Source: JACZST01 sp964195155 (GTDB taxonomy: Bacteria > Actinomycetota > Acidimicrobiia > Spongiisociales > UBA5794). From it: a stretch of DNA of 64,000 nucleotides. The DNA lies in assembly GCA_964195155.1 (NCBI GenBank), contig CAXMOP010000079.1:15305-79304 (forward strand), in the 5' to 3' direction. The position numbers were made by a program, and so were the translations under genes. Under the pieces are notes generated by a model that was not told where the DNA came from, did no database searches, and saw only the letters and a program-made list of their open reading frames with translations. Below, piece after piece: positions 52,820 through 63,745 of the stretch (the stretch's first letter is position 1; every line of letters starts with the position of its first letter).

Positions 52820-53650
52820 GTGGACGAGGCGACACTGCGGCGGAGGGCACGGGCCCGATTCGGCGCCGTCACGGTCGGGCTGGTCGTGGTCGCGGTCGCC
52901 GGATATTTGGGCTTCGTTGCCTTCGTCGAGTCGAGTCCCGGGGTCGGCGCTGGGGTGATGGTGCTGGCGGCGGCAACCGGGTTCGCCGCATTCTTCTCTC
53001 CGTGCTCGTTCCCGTTGCTGCTCACCTTCCTCACCCGCAAGTCGACCGAGTCGACCGCCGTGGCGGTGGCGAGCGCGCTCCGGGTGGGAGCGGGTGCTGC
53101 GGCGCTTCTTGGTCTGTTTGCGGTGGCGATGGTTGCCGGTGGTGCCGCTCTTGGACGTGTTGTCGAGTTCGATTCGACATCGGGGCGAGTGTTCCGACTC
53201 TCCATAGGCCTGCTGCTCATCCTGTTCGGGCTCCGTCAGGCACGGTTGCTTGGCATCCGGATGCGGTGGCTCGATCGGGTTGCGGGATCGGCTGCGCGCA
53301 TGACCGACCCTGCAAGAGTGCGGAACCCGGCAGGCGCCGATTTCGCCTACGGCTTCGGGTACCTGCTCGCCGGATTTGGGTGAACCGGCCCGCTGCTCGC
53401 CGGTCTGGCGGCGCAAGCCCTCGTCATCGGATCCCCCAAAGCGATGCTCGGGTTTGCTGTTGCCGCCTTCGTCTTCGTCGCATTGCTCGTCACTGCTTCG
53501 GTGGTGGTGTCCTCGGTGAGCAGCGATGCGCTGCGGCCCGTCCGTATGACCGGCCATGTGGTGCAGCGCTGGAGCGGCTACGTACTGATCGGAGTTGGGA
53601 TCTGGTTCATCGTGCTCGCCTTCCTCCCCACCCCCGTCCTTGGTGCCTGA
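52820..53650 (+). CDS. CcdA-type thiol:disulfide transporter with in-frame TGA (predicted selenocysteine 188)
   Basis: Read through the TGA at 53381-53383, the product has 276 residues and about seven helices. Residue Cys62 lies in GFAAFFSPCSFPLL, the first redox Cys of CcdA/DsbD proteins. The second should be in GFG-C-TGPLLAGL, and exactly there the codon is TGA. Downstream the frame continues with two more helices (MLGFAVAAFVFVALLVTA, GYVLIGVGIWFIVLAFLP) and a normal TGA stop. Without readthrough the protein would end inside helix 5. A stem-loop fitting the bacterial SECIS follows (53397-53411). The GTG at 52820 has GAGG 6 bases upstream. The protein would carry electrons across the membrane, probably to the rhodanese partner or an extracytoplasmic thiol protein. 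Confidence 0.78.
53397..53411 (+). promoter_or_regulatory. Candidate bacterial SECIS hairpin for the ccdA-like gene
   Basis: The stem TCGCC/GGCGG (four G-C pairs plus a T-G wobble) closes a five-base loop GGTCT that starts with G. The loop begins 19 bases after the TGA, within the 16-37 base window of bacterial SECIS. An alternative stem ACCGGC/GCCGGT (53384-53404) is longer but too close to the TGA. Confidence 0.5.
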
Positions 53651-53713
53651 GCCTTCAAGCCGATTGACGGTCTACATTGATCCGCACTGCGCCACAGTGA
53701 GAGAGGTGACACG

Positions 53714-54496
53714 ATGGTGACGCCGATCGACCGTACCGACCTGCTGCGTCTCATCGATGAAGGGGACGCCCAGATCGTCGACGTGCTCCCGGGCGACGAG
53801 TACCGAGCGGAGCACATCCCAGGCGCAATCAATATCCCGCTCCGCCATCTCACCGCTGACACCGTGTCGGGCTTGCGGCGAGACAAGCCGGTGGTGGTGT
53901 ACTGACACGACGGGTTGTGAGACATGTCTCCACGAGCCGCGGGCCGGCTCGAAAGTATCGGATTCGGACAGGTCTACGACTACGTGCTCGGGATCGCCGA
54001 CTGGAGAGCCGCAGGGCTGCCCGTCGAGGGCGACAGCCCTCCCGTCCAGCGCGTCGCCGATGCCACCCGCCCCGACATCCCGACCTGCGCCATCGACGAA
54101 GACCTCGAAGAAGTGCGGCGCCGGACATTCGATGCCGGATGGGACGAGTGCATCGTGGTGGACGATGAGGGCATCGTCGTCGGAAGGCTTCGTGGCAAGG
54201 CCTGGGTGGCAGACGGTGCCGCCGCCGTCGAGCACGCAATGGAGTCAGGGCCGACCACGGTTCGACCCGACGCGCTCCTGCAGCCACTCGTCGAGCGCAT
54301 GGCAAAACGAGGAACCAGGCTGGTGACGGTCACCACCCCGCAGGGGGAGCTCATCGGCGTCCTACTGCGCGAAGACGCCGAGCGGCTCGTCGCCGGCGAG
54401 CCACCGCAACAGATCTGGCGAGACTGCGAAGGCTGTCCCGGAACATGGGCACTGAAGCCATCGGACGAGGAGCCTTCCGAGGCGACGAACGCATAG
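53714..54496 (+). CDS. Rhodanese-CBS protein with two in-frame TGA codons (predicted Sec64 and Sec69)
   Basis: Read through both TGAs (53903-53905, 53918-53920), the product has 260 residues. Residues 1-105 form a rhodanese domain: IDEGDAQIVDVLPGDEYRAE, HIPGAINIPLRHL, then VVVY-U-HDGL-U-DMSPRAAGRL and DYVLGIADWRAAGLPVEG. Relatives have the catalytic Cys and a second Cys at the two TGA positions. Residues 110-235 form two CBS motifs (WDECIVVDDEGIVVGRLRG; TRLVTVTTPQGELIGVLLRE), and CEGC lies near the C-terminus. GAGAGAGGTG precedes the ATG. It would move sulfur or selenium, with CBS sensing a nucleotide. The stop TAG starts a partial family A end. Confidence 0.8.
53933..53951 (+). promoter_or_regulatory. 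Candidate bacterial SECIS hairpin for the rhodanese-CBS gene
   Basis: CGAGCCG and CGGCTCG form a perfect 7-bp stem with loop CGGGC, whose second base is G. The loop begins 20 bases after the second TGA and 35 bases after the first, so one hairpin lies in the permitted 16-37 base window for both. It falls in codons for a variable helix. Confidence 0.6.
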
Positions 54497-54521
54497 GAGG
54501 GTGCAACGGGTGTCGAGCGGC

Positions 54522-54636
54522 TAAGAGGGTGCTGAGCAATCCTCCAGCGGGCCGTCGCGGTCGGGAGAAACCGAGACACCGCAACCTTCGAGCAGTCGGC
54601 GGCCCATAGCACTCGTCATTGTTCAGCGCCCTCTTA
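54522..54636 (+). repeat. Family A palindromic repeat, copy 4
   Basis: 115 bases from TAAGAGGGTGCTGAGCAAT to ATTGTTCAGCGCCCTCTTA. The right end supplies the TAA stop of the minus-strand YjbQ gene. A separate 11-base end (TAGGAGGGTGC) at 54494-54504 provides the stop of the rhodanese gene. Same orientation as copy 3. Confidence 0.9.
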
Positions 54637-55158
54637 GATCCCCTGGGCGTGGACGAAGACCCTCCGCTCGCGTGCCTGGTCGAGCTCGATGAAGAGCACG
54701 CGCTGCCACCGGCCGAGGATCAGCTCGCCGTCGACGATCGGTACGGTGACCGAGGGTTGGCCGACCAGCAGTTGACGGACGTGGGAGTGCCCGTTGAGGA
54801 ACTCGTCCTCTTGGAGGTTCTCGGTGCGGATCTCGTGGTCGTCGTGCTCGTAGTAGCCCTCGGAGGGCACGAGGTGATCGATCAACCTGCGGAAGTCGTT
54901 GAGGAAGCCGGTCTCGGATTCGTTGATCACGATCGAGGTCGTCGTGTGCGGCGTGTATACGGTGACCTGCCCGTGACCGACCTCGGAGCGCTTCACCACG
55001 TCTCGCACCAGGTCGGTGAGATCCCAGAATTCCTCGGCTCCCACGCTGTTGAAGTGCAGTGCCTCGGTGCGTATTGCCGGCTTCGCCGATTCCGCCAACA
55101 CGATCGGTGTGCCCGAAGGGGCCTTGGTCGCCTTCCTGGCGGCGATGCGCTCGTCCAT
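54634..55158 (-). CDS. YjbQ-family protein (UPF0047, secondary thiamine-phosphate synthase type)
   Basis: The 174-residue protein has the family core YTPHTTTSIVINESETGFLN, which includes the metal-binding His. HEIRTENLQEDEFLNGHSHV and LGRWQRVLFIELDQARERR follow. A 30-residue N-terminal extension (MDERIAARKATKAPSGTP) precedes the domain. Members can rescue thiamine-phosphate synthase mutants, but the natural role is unclear. It is convergent with the rhodanese gene across repeat A copy 4. Confidence 0.88.
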   Translation of the reverse strand: MDERIAARKATKAPSGTPIVLAESAKPAIRTEALHFNSVGAEEFWDLTDLVRDVVKRSEVGHGQVTVYTPHTTTSIVINESETGFLNDFRRLIDHLVPSEGYYEHDDHEIRTENLQEDEFLNGHSHVRQLLVGQPSVTVPIVDGELILGRWQRVLFIELDQARERRVFVHAQGI

Positions 55159-55292
55159 AAACCGTCCCGGTGGAAACTCGAATTGAGCGGGAGCCTACCG
55201 ATATGGCGGATATGTGACCAGTCATCGAGACTCACGGGAGCGAGGTCGCTCGTGACCAGTGACGCGGGTCGCGCCGGGTGCATCTTCCTCGA

Positions 55293-55306
55293 CCAGGTTT
55301 ACCTGG
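55293..55306. promoter_or_regulatory. Palindrome upstream of purA
   Basis: CCAGGT-TT-ACCTGG is a perfect palindrome 65 bases before the purA ATG and could be an operator of the pur operon. The rest of the 212-base spacer holds a hairpin (CACG/CGTG around AGCGA/TCGCT, 55232-55253) and twice the word GTGACCAGT. No known purine riboswitch was recognised. Confidence 0.35.
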
Positions 55307-55325
55307 GCCCTCACCCGGTGGATGA

Positions 55326-57898
<2,573 letters not shown>

Positions 57899-57956
57899 GT
57901 CAAGAGTCGAGAGTCGAGAGTCGGGAGCCAGAATTCAAGGTCGGGACTCTGGACTC
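57899..57956. repeat. Family D repeat between purD and purE
   Basis: TCAAGAGTCGAGAGTCGAGAG is followed by GACTCTGGACTCATGACTCTGGACTCTCGACTC. The complementary GAGTC/GACTC words form a hairpin. The repeat reaches into purE, where it supplies the start codon and the residues MTLDSRLK. Confidence 0.65.
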
Positions 57957-58421
57957 ATGACTCTGGACTCTCGACTCAAAGTCGCCATCCTCATGGGTTC
58001 GGAGAAGGACCTGGAGAAGATGGAGCCCGCCGGTGCGGTCCTTACGGAGCTCGGCGTTGAGCACGATGTCCACGTGATGTCGGCGCACCGGACGCCGGAG
58101 AAGGTCGCCGACTTTGCCTCGGGCGCTCGCCAGGCCGGCTACGGGGTCATCATCTGCGGGGCCGGCAAGGCCGCCCACCTGGCAGGCGCTGTCGCTGCCC
58201 ACTCAACGCTGCCGGTCATCGGGGTGCCGATCGCCGCCGGCACCCTCGGCGGGCTCGATGCGCTGCTGTCGACCGTGCAGATGCCGACCGGAGTCCCGGT
58301 GGCGACCGTCGCCGTCGATTCCGCGGCCAATGCCGCCTATCTCGCAGCGGCGGTGCTGTCGATCGGTGACGAGACCGTCGCCAAGGCGCTTGCCGACTAT
58401 CGGGACGGGCTCAAGGGATGA
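57957..58421 (+). CDS. purE: N5-carboxyaminoimidazole ribonucleotide mutase
   Basis: The 154-residue protein has [17 protein letters not shown], the catalytic [12 protein letters not shown] and [19 protein letters not shown], plus [20 protein letters not shown]. This is the class I PurE pattern, so a purK should exist elsewhere. The first eight residues derive from a family D repeat. The family core starts at VAILMGS. It overlaps purB by ATGA. Confidence 0.94.
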   Translation: MTLDSRLKVAILMGSEKDLEKMEPAGAVLTELGVEHDVHVMSAHRTPEKVADFASGARQAGYGVIICGAGKAAHLAGAVAAHSTLPVIGVPIAAGTLGGLDALLSTVQMPTGVPVATVAVDSAANAAYLAAAVLSIGDETVAKALADYRDGLKG

Positions 58422-59707
58422 TCGAGCGGTACTCGCTGCCGCAAATGGCTGCGGTGTGGAGCGAGGAGCACAAGCTCGAGGTCTGGAAGGAGATCGAGGC
58501 CCTCGCCCTGGAGGGCTGGGCCGCCGAGGGTGTCGCCCCTCCGGAGTCCGCCGCTGCGGTCCGTTCGACACCGCCGGTCGATCCCGTGGCATGGAAAGAA
58601 CGGGAGGCGATCACGCACCACGACCTGGCCGCCTTCGTCGATCTGCTCGCCGAAGCCGCCAGCAGCGAGTGGGTGCACTACGGACTCACGTCATCCGACG
58701 TGCTCGACACCGCCTCTGGCGTCATGATGCGCGACGCCGCCGACCTCCTGCTCGCCAGGCTCGGCGAGCTGTTCGCGGTCGTGAAGCGCCGGGCGTTCGA
58801 GTTCCGTGACACGCCGATGATCGGCAGGACCCACGGGGTGTGGGCTGAGCCGATGCCATTCGGTCTCAAACTGGCCACCTGGGCGTTCGAGGTGGCCCGC
58901 GACCATGACCGGATGGGGCGTGCCCGTGATGTCGTCGCCGTCGGAAAGATCTCAGGAGCCGTCGGCACCTACGCATTCGTTCCGCCCGCGATCGAGGCAT
59001 ACGTGTGCGGGCAGCTTGGCCTCACCATCGAGCCGGCCTCATCGCAGATCACCCACCGCGACCGTCATGCCGAGTTCCTGGCCACGATCGCCGTCACCGG
59101 CGCCTCGCTCGAGCGTTTCGCCACCGAGATCCGCCACCTCCAGCGCAGCGAGGTCAGAGAGGTCTCCGAAGCCTTCGACCAGGATCAGAAGGGGTCATCG
59201 GCAATGCCACACAAGCGGAACCCCATCGGCTCGGAGAACATCACCGGCATCGCCCGCCTGCTCCGTGGATACGCGACCGTCGGGTTCGAGGATGTGGCCC
59301 TGTGGCACGAGCGGGACATCAGCCACTCTGCCGCGGAGCGAGTGGCACTGCCGGACGCGACCGGGCTGGCCGACTTCGCGATCGCCCGCATGACCAAGAT
59401 CATCGACGGCCTCGTGGTCGACACCGAGCGCATGGCGGCCAACCTGGAGTCCACGGGCGGGCTGGTGTATTCCCAGGCGGTGCTGCTCGCTCTCACCGAG
59501 AAGAACCACAGCCGTGACGAGGCCTACCGCGTTGTGCAACGCAACGCGTTGGAGACCTGGGACAAGGGTGGCTCGCTGCAGGAGCGACTGGTCGCCGACC
59601 CCGACTGCGACCTCACCGAAGAGGAACTCGCCGAGTGCTTCTCGAACGATCGTTTCTTGGCCAACGCCGGCGTCGTCTTCGATCGCCTCGCCGCCCTAGC
59701 GGTGTGA
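58418..59707 (+). CDS. purB: Adenylosuccinate lyase
   Basis: The 429-residue fumarase-superfamily enzyme acts twice in purine synthesis. HYGLTSSDVLDTAS, IGRTHGVWAEPMPFGLKL and the signature GSSAMPHKRNPIGSENI (flexible loop with the catalytic Ser) are intact. ATGA overlap with purE. A hairpin and a 99-base gap follow before purC. Confidence 0.96.
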   Translation: MIERYSLPQMAAVWSEEHKLEVWKEIEALALEGWAAEGVAPPESAAAVRSTPPVDPVAWKEREAITHHDLAAFVDLLAEAASSEWVHYGLTSSDVLDTASGVMMRDAADLLLARLGELFAVVKRRAFEFRDTPMIGRTHGVWAEPMPFGLKLATWAFEVARDHDRMGRARDVVAVGKISGAVGTYAFVPPAIEAYVCGQLGLTIEPASSQITHRDRHAEFLATIAVTGASLERFATEIRHLQRSEVREVSEAFDQDQKGSSAMPHKRNPIGSENITGIARLLRGYATVGFEDVALWHERDISHSAAERVALPDATGLADFAIARMTKIIDGLVVDTERMAANLESTGGLVYSQAVLLALTEKNHSRDEAYRVVQRNALETWDKGGSLQERLVADPDCDLTEEELAECFSNDRFLANAGVVFDRLAALAV

Positions 59708-59753
59708 CCGCCTGGCGGCGGCGAACCGTGGGCTGACAGACCCGACAGGTGGT

Positions 59754-59776
59754 GCTGCGAGCCCAGGGTTCGCAGC
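59754..59776 (+). terminator. Hairpin between purB and purC
   Basis: GCTGCGA and TCGCAGC form a perfect 7-bp stem with a 9-base loop. There is no T-run. Bases 59762-59779 repeat, inverted, the hairpin arm at 11279-11296. It may attenuate rather than end transcription, because the pur genes continue. Confidence 0.4.
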
Positions 59777-59806
59777 GTCGGGGGATGTCGTCGGTATCCT
59801 CGGCCC

Positions 59807-60691
59807 GTGCAGGGGTTTGATCACGTTGCTTCGGGGAAGGTGCGCGAGATCTATGCCGTCGACGATGACCGGCTGCTGATCGTTGCCACCGATCGGATCT
59901 CTGCGTTCGACGTGGTGCTGGATCAACCCATCCCCGACAAGGGCAAGGTGCTCACCGGGCTCACCGTGCATTGGCTCGGGATCCTCGACACGCCAAACCA
60001 CCTGATCTCCGCCGACGAGGTGCCGGAGGAGGTCCTGGGTCGGGCGATGCTGGTGCGCAGGGCCGAGGTCATCCCAATGGAGTGTGTGGTTCGCGGGTAC
60101 CTGTACGGGTCGTCGTGGCAGGAATACGAGGCCGGGGGTGGCCCGACGACCGAGCATCTGCCCGACGGTCTGCTCCAGGCCAGCCCGCTTCCGGAGCCGA
60201 TCTTCACCCCGGCGACCAAAGCCGAAAGCGGCCATGACGAGAATCTGACCGAGGTTGAAGCCCGCCGTCTGGTTGGAGACACAACCTACGAGGACCTCCG
60301 CAAGCGCAGCATCGATCTCTACGTACAGGGCGCCGATATGGCGGCGGCCCGGGGCATCATCCTGGCCGACACCAAATTCGAGTTCGGCGTCGCCGACGGA
60401 GAGGTCATCCTCATCGACGAGGTGTTGACCCCGGATTCCTCCCGATACTGGCCCGCCGAGGCGTGGACGCCCGGAACCACCATTCCGTCTTTCGACAAGC
60501 AGCCGGTCCGCGACTTCCTCGACGAGCAGGCCTGGGACAAGACCCCGCCCGCGCCTCCATTGCCCGGGGAAGTCGTTGAAGCGACGCGTGACCGATACAT
60601 CGAGGCCTACGAGCGACTCACCGGAACCCCATTCGGCGACTCCTCGGGAACAACCGGCGGCTGGCGATTCGCAACCGGCGACTCTCCATGA
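59807..60691 (+). CDS. purC: SAICAR synthase
   Basis: The 294-residue enzyme ligates aspartate to CAIR. VASGKVREIYAVDDDRLLIV, the ATP-binding start, is followed by PMECVVRGYLYGSSWQEYEA and PEPIFTPATKAESGHDENL. LADTKFEFGVADGEVILIDE is the metal/ATP block. The start is GTG at 59807, directly before the conserved N-terminus. It is of the longer (eukaryote-like, about 300-residue) type. The stop overlaps purS by ATGA. Confidence 0.95.
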   Translation: MQGFDHVASGKVREIYAVDDDRLLIVATDRISAFDVVLDQPIPDKGKVLTGLTVHWLGILDTPNHLISADEVPEEVLGRAMLVRRAEVIPMECVVRGYLYGSSWQEYEAGGGPTTEHLPDGLLQASPLPEPIFTPATKAESGHDENLTEVEARRLVGDTTYEDLRKRSIDLYVQGADMAAARGIILADTKFEFGVADGEVILIDEVLTPDSSRYWPAEAWTPGTTIPSFDKQPVRDFLDEQAWDKTPPAPPLPGEVVEATRDRYIEAYERLTGTPFGDSSGTTGGWRFATGDSP

Positions 60692-60930
60692 AGTTCCGCG
60701 TCCAGATCACCCGCCGCGCCGGCATCGCCGATCCGGAGGGAGCGACGACGGCACACGCCCTGCGCGAGCTCGGATATGCCGACGTCGAGTCGGTGCGGTT
60801 CGGCCGCGACATGACCGTCGAGGTCTCCGGCGACGATGAGGAGAGAGCCCTGAAGCGGGTCACCGAGATGTGTGAGCGTCTGCTGGCCAACCCGGTGATC
60901 GAGGACTACACCGTCGAGCGGGTCGAATGA
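60688..60930 (+). CDS. purS: FGAM synthase subunit PurS
   Basis: The 80-residue alpha/beta protein has ITRRAGIADPEGATTAHALR, GYADVESVRFGRDMTVEVSG and a C-terminal LLANPVIEDYTVERVE. It bridges PurL and PurQ in the three-part FGAM synthetase. ATGA overlaps on both sides. Confidence 0.95.
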   Translation: MKFRVQITRRAGIADPEGATTAHALRELGYADVESVRFGRDMTVEVSGDDEERALKRVTEMCERLLANPVIEDYTVERVE

Positions 60931-61598
60931 CGGTCGCCGTCATCGTCTTTCCCGGCTCAAACTGTGAGCACGACGCCGTTTACGCCCTGCGCGCCCTTGG
61001 CGCGGAGGCAGAACTCGTGTTCCACAAGGAGACCGACCTCTCGGGCGCCGACGGGATCATCCTTCCCGGTGGCTTTGCCCACGGTGACTATCTCCGCACC
61101 GGCGCCATCGCCCGCTTCTCGCCGATCATGGCTGAGGTCGAGCGGCACGCCGCCGCAGGTACCCCGATCGTCGGCATCTGCAACGGGTTTCAGATCCTCA
61201 CCGAGGCCGGGCTGCTTCCCGGCGCCATGGTCGCCAACCGGGATCTGCGCTTCATCTGCCGCCACGTTCTGGTTCGGGTGGAATCTACAGACAGCGTGCT
61301 CACCTCCAACGCCGAGGTCGGCCAGGTGCTTCGCATCCCGCTCAACTCCTACGAGGGCAACTTCGTAGTCGGCGCGGCGGAGACCGCTGAAGGCGTCGTC
61401 TTGCGATACGTCGATGATCGAGGCGAGCCCGACGACACCATCAACGGCTCCACGGTCGCCGGGCTGGCAAGCCCCGCCGGCAACGTCGTTGGTGTGATGC
61501 CGCATCCGGAACGAGCGACGGAAAGCATCCTCGGATCCTCCGACGGTCGCGTCCTGCTCGAGGCGTTCATGACCTCGGTGGCCGCGGTCCCTGCGTGA
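60927..61598 (+). CDS. purQ: FGAM synthase glutaminase subunit PurQ
   Basis: The 223-residue class I glutamine amidotransferase starts VAVIVFPGSNCEHDA. GFAHGDYLRTGAIA, nucleophile Cys in IVGICNGFQILTEAGLLPG and His/Glu in VGVMPHPERATES are present. It supplies ammonia to PurL. Its stop overlaps the purL GTG. Confidence 0.96.
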   Translation: MTVAVIVFPGSNCEHDAVYALRALGAEAELVFHKETDLSGADGIILPGGFAHGDYLRTGAIARFSPIMAEVERHAAAGTPIVGICNGFQILTEAGLLPGAMVANRDLRFICRHVLVRVESTDSVLTSNAEVGQVLRIPLNSYEGNFVVGAAETAEGVVLRYVDDRGEPDDTINGSTVAGLASPAGNVVGVMPHPERATESILGSSDGRVLLEAFMTSVAAVPA

Positions 61599-63745
61599 TC
61601 GGGTCAAAGCACCGGCAGCTCGGGATGACCGACGACGAGTACGACGCCGTCGTCGGCATCCTCGACCGGCCGCCCGAAGACGCCGAGCTGGCCATGTACT
61701 CGGTGATGTGGTCGGAGCACTGCTCGTACAAGTCGTCGCGGGCGTGGCTCGGTCGTTTCCGATCTGACTACCCGTGGGTGGTGATCGGTCCGGGTGAGAA
61801 CGCCGGAGTCGTCGACCTCGGAGACGGGTGGCTGGCAGCGCTGCGCATCGAGTCGCACAATCACCCATCGTTCGTCGAGCCGTACCAGGGGGCGGCCACC
61901 GGCGTCGGCGGGATCCTCCGCGACATTTTCACCATGGGTGCCCGTCCGGTTGCGGTCTGGGACCCGTTGCGGTTCGGGCCGCTCGAGGATGCACATAACC
62001 GCTATCTGTTCGACGGCGTGGTCTCGGGAATCGCGGGATACGGCAACGCCGTCGGGGTGCCGACCCTTGGCGGAGAGATCGAATTCGCCGACCGGTTCTC
62101 CTCCAACCCGCTGGTCAACGTGATGGCCCTCGGGTTGATGAAGGAGGAGCAGCTGGTCACGAGGGCGGCAGCCACGGTCGGACACGCTGCGATTCTGCTT
62201 GGTTCGTCAACCGGCAGAGATGGGATCGGCGGAGCATCGATCCTCGCCTCAGCCGCCTTCGACCAAACCTCGACAGGGAAACGCCCGTCGGTGCAGGTCG
62301 GCGACCCGTTCGAGGAGAAGAAGTTGATCGAGGCCTGTCTCGAGCTGTACGACGCCGGTCTGGTCGCCGCCATCCAGGATCTCGGAGCAGCAGGGATCTC
62401 CTGTGCCACCGCAGAATCCGCCGCCGCCGGTGGGTTGGGCATGGACGTCGACCTCGATGCGGTGCCGCTCCGAGAGGCCGGGATGACCGCAGCCGAGATC
62501 CTCATGTCGGAGTCACAGGAGCGGATGCTGGCCATCGTCGATCCGGGAGACGTCGACGCGGTCTTCGCCATCGCCGACAAGTGGGACATCAGCGCATCGG
62601 CGATCGGAACCATCACCGAGGGGGGCAAGTTGCGCGTCACCCATCATGGAGTCGAGGTGGCATCGGTGCCGGCGGGATCGCTATCGGAAGGTGCGCCGCG
62701 CTACGAGCGCCGGCGGCAGCGACCAGACGACCTCGAATCGATCTGGGCGGACGCGCCCCGACTTTCCGGTCAGATCGATCTCGGCGCGACCTTGCACCGG
62801 TTGCTCGACGACCCCGCACTCGGCGATCGATCGTCGATATACCAGCAGTACGACCACATGCTGTTTCTCCAAACCATCGTCGAGCCCGGCCACGACGGCT
62901 CGCTGATCCGCATCAAGGGGACCGAGAAGGGCGTGGCGGTGTCAACCGACGGTGACGCCAGCCGTTGCTTCCTCGACCCGCGCCGCGGAGCCGAGCGGAT
63001 CGTCTTTGAATCGGCGCTCAATGTCGCGGTCACCGGCGCGCGGCCATACGCCCTGGTCGACAACCTGAACTTCGGGAATCCTGAGAAGCCGGAGATCATG
63101 TGGCAATTCGTCGAGACCGTCGAAGGCATCGCGGCGGCTTGCGATGCGCTCGCGGTACCCGTGGTCGGTGGCAATGTCTCTTTCTACAACGAGACCGACG
63201 GCGTCGACATCTACCCAACGCCGGTGGTGGGGATGCTCGGCTTCTGCGACCCGATGCCCGCCCACCCACCGCGACTCGACCGTGCGGAGGCGGGTATGGA
63301 TGTGTGGCTGATCGGGCAAGAGGACGGTACCGATCTCGCCGGATCGAGGGTCGCTGGTCACCACCTCGGTGGCCGGCCCGCTGCGATCGACTTCGACGTC
63401 GCCCGGCGGGTCGTGGCACACGCCACACGGCTTGCCGATGCGGCGCCGGTTCTCCACGACGTATCTGCGGGCGGGTTGATGGTGGCGATTGCCGAGATCT
63501 GCATCCTGTCCCAAGTCGGAGTGACCCTCGAGGAGTGCGATGCAGCGCTGATGCTGGACGAGGCGCCTTCTCGTCTCGTTGCGGTGACACCAGTGGGCTT
63601 CGACCTCAAGATCGACGATGTTCCCACGCGCCACCTCGGCGTCGTCGGAGGAGACTGGATCGATCAGGGCCCGAACCATCTGATGAGCGTCGCCGAGGCC
63701 ACCGCGGTGTGGCGGGACGCGATCCCGCGCCGGATGGCGCCATAG
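61595..63745 (+). CDS. purL: FGAM synthase large subunit PurL
   Basis: The 716-residue enzyme is of the small bacterial PurL type, which needs PurS and PurQ. SVMWSEHCSYKSSRAWL, IESHNHPSFVEPYQGAATGVGG (in two adjacent blocks) and IQDLGAAGISCATAESAAAG are typical, as is ISFNNE-like GGNVSFYNETDGVDIYPTP. The GTG start overlaps purQ by GTGA. No pur gene follows inside the window. Confidence 0.96.
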   Translation: MIGSKHRQLGMTDDEYDAVVGILDRPPEDAELAMYSVMWSEHCSYKSSRAWLGRFRSDYPWVVIGPGENAGVVDLGDGWLAALRIESHNHPSFVEPYQGAATGVGGILRDIFTMGARPVAVWDPLRFGPLEDAHNRYLFDGVVSGIAGYGNAVGVPTLGGEIEFADRFSSNPLVNVMALGLMKEEQLVTRAAATVGHAAILLGSSTGRDGIGGASILASAAFDQTSTGKRPSVQVGDPFEEKKLIEACLELYDAGLVAAIQDLGAAGISCATAESAAAGGLGMDVDLDAVPLREAGMTAAEILMSESQERMLAIVDPGDVDAVFAIADKWDISASAIGTITEGGKLRVTHHGVEVASVPAGSLSEGAPRYERRRQRPDDLESIWADAPRLSGQIDLGATLHRLLDDPALGDRSSIYQQYDHMLFLQTIVEPGHDGSLIRIKGTEKGVAVSTDGDASRCFLDPRRGAERIVFESALNVAVTGARPYALVDNLNFGNPEKPEIMWQFVETVEGIAAACDALAVPVVGGNVSFYNETDGVDIYPTPVVGMLGFCDPMPAHPPRLDRAEAGMDVWLIGQEDGTDLAGSRVAGHHLGGRPAAIDFDVARRVVAHATRLADAAPVLHDVSAGGLMVAIAEICILSQVGVTLEECDAALMLDEAPSRLVAVTPVGFDLKIDDVPTRHLGVVGGDWIDQGPNHLMSVAEATAVWRDAIPRRMAP

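Noticed and set aside
52820..53920. Ordinary pseudogenes or a general UGA reassignment as explanation for the in-frame TGAs
   Set aside because: All three TGAs fall on expected cysteine positions and frames stay intact, unlike pseudogene decay. Many neighbouring genes end in TGA, so the code is standard. A cysteine-inserting opal tRNA remains possible and is not excluded.
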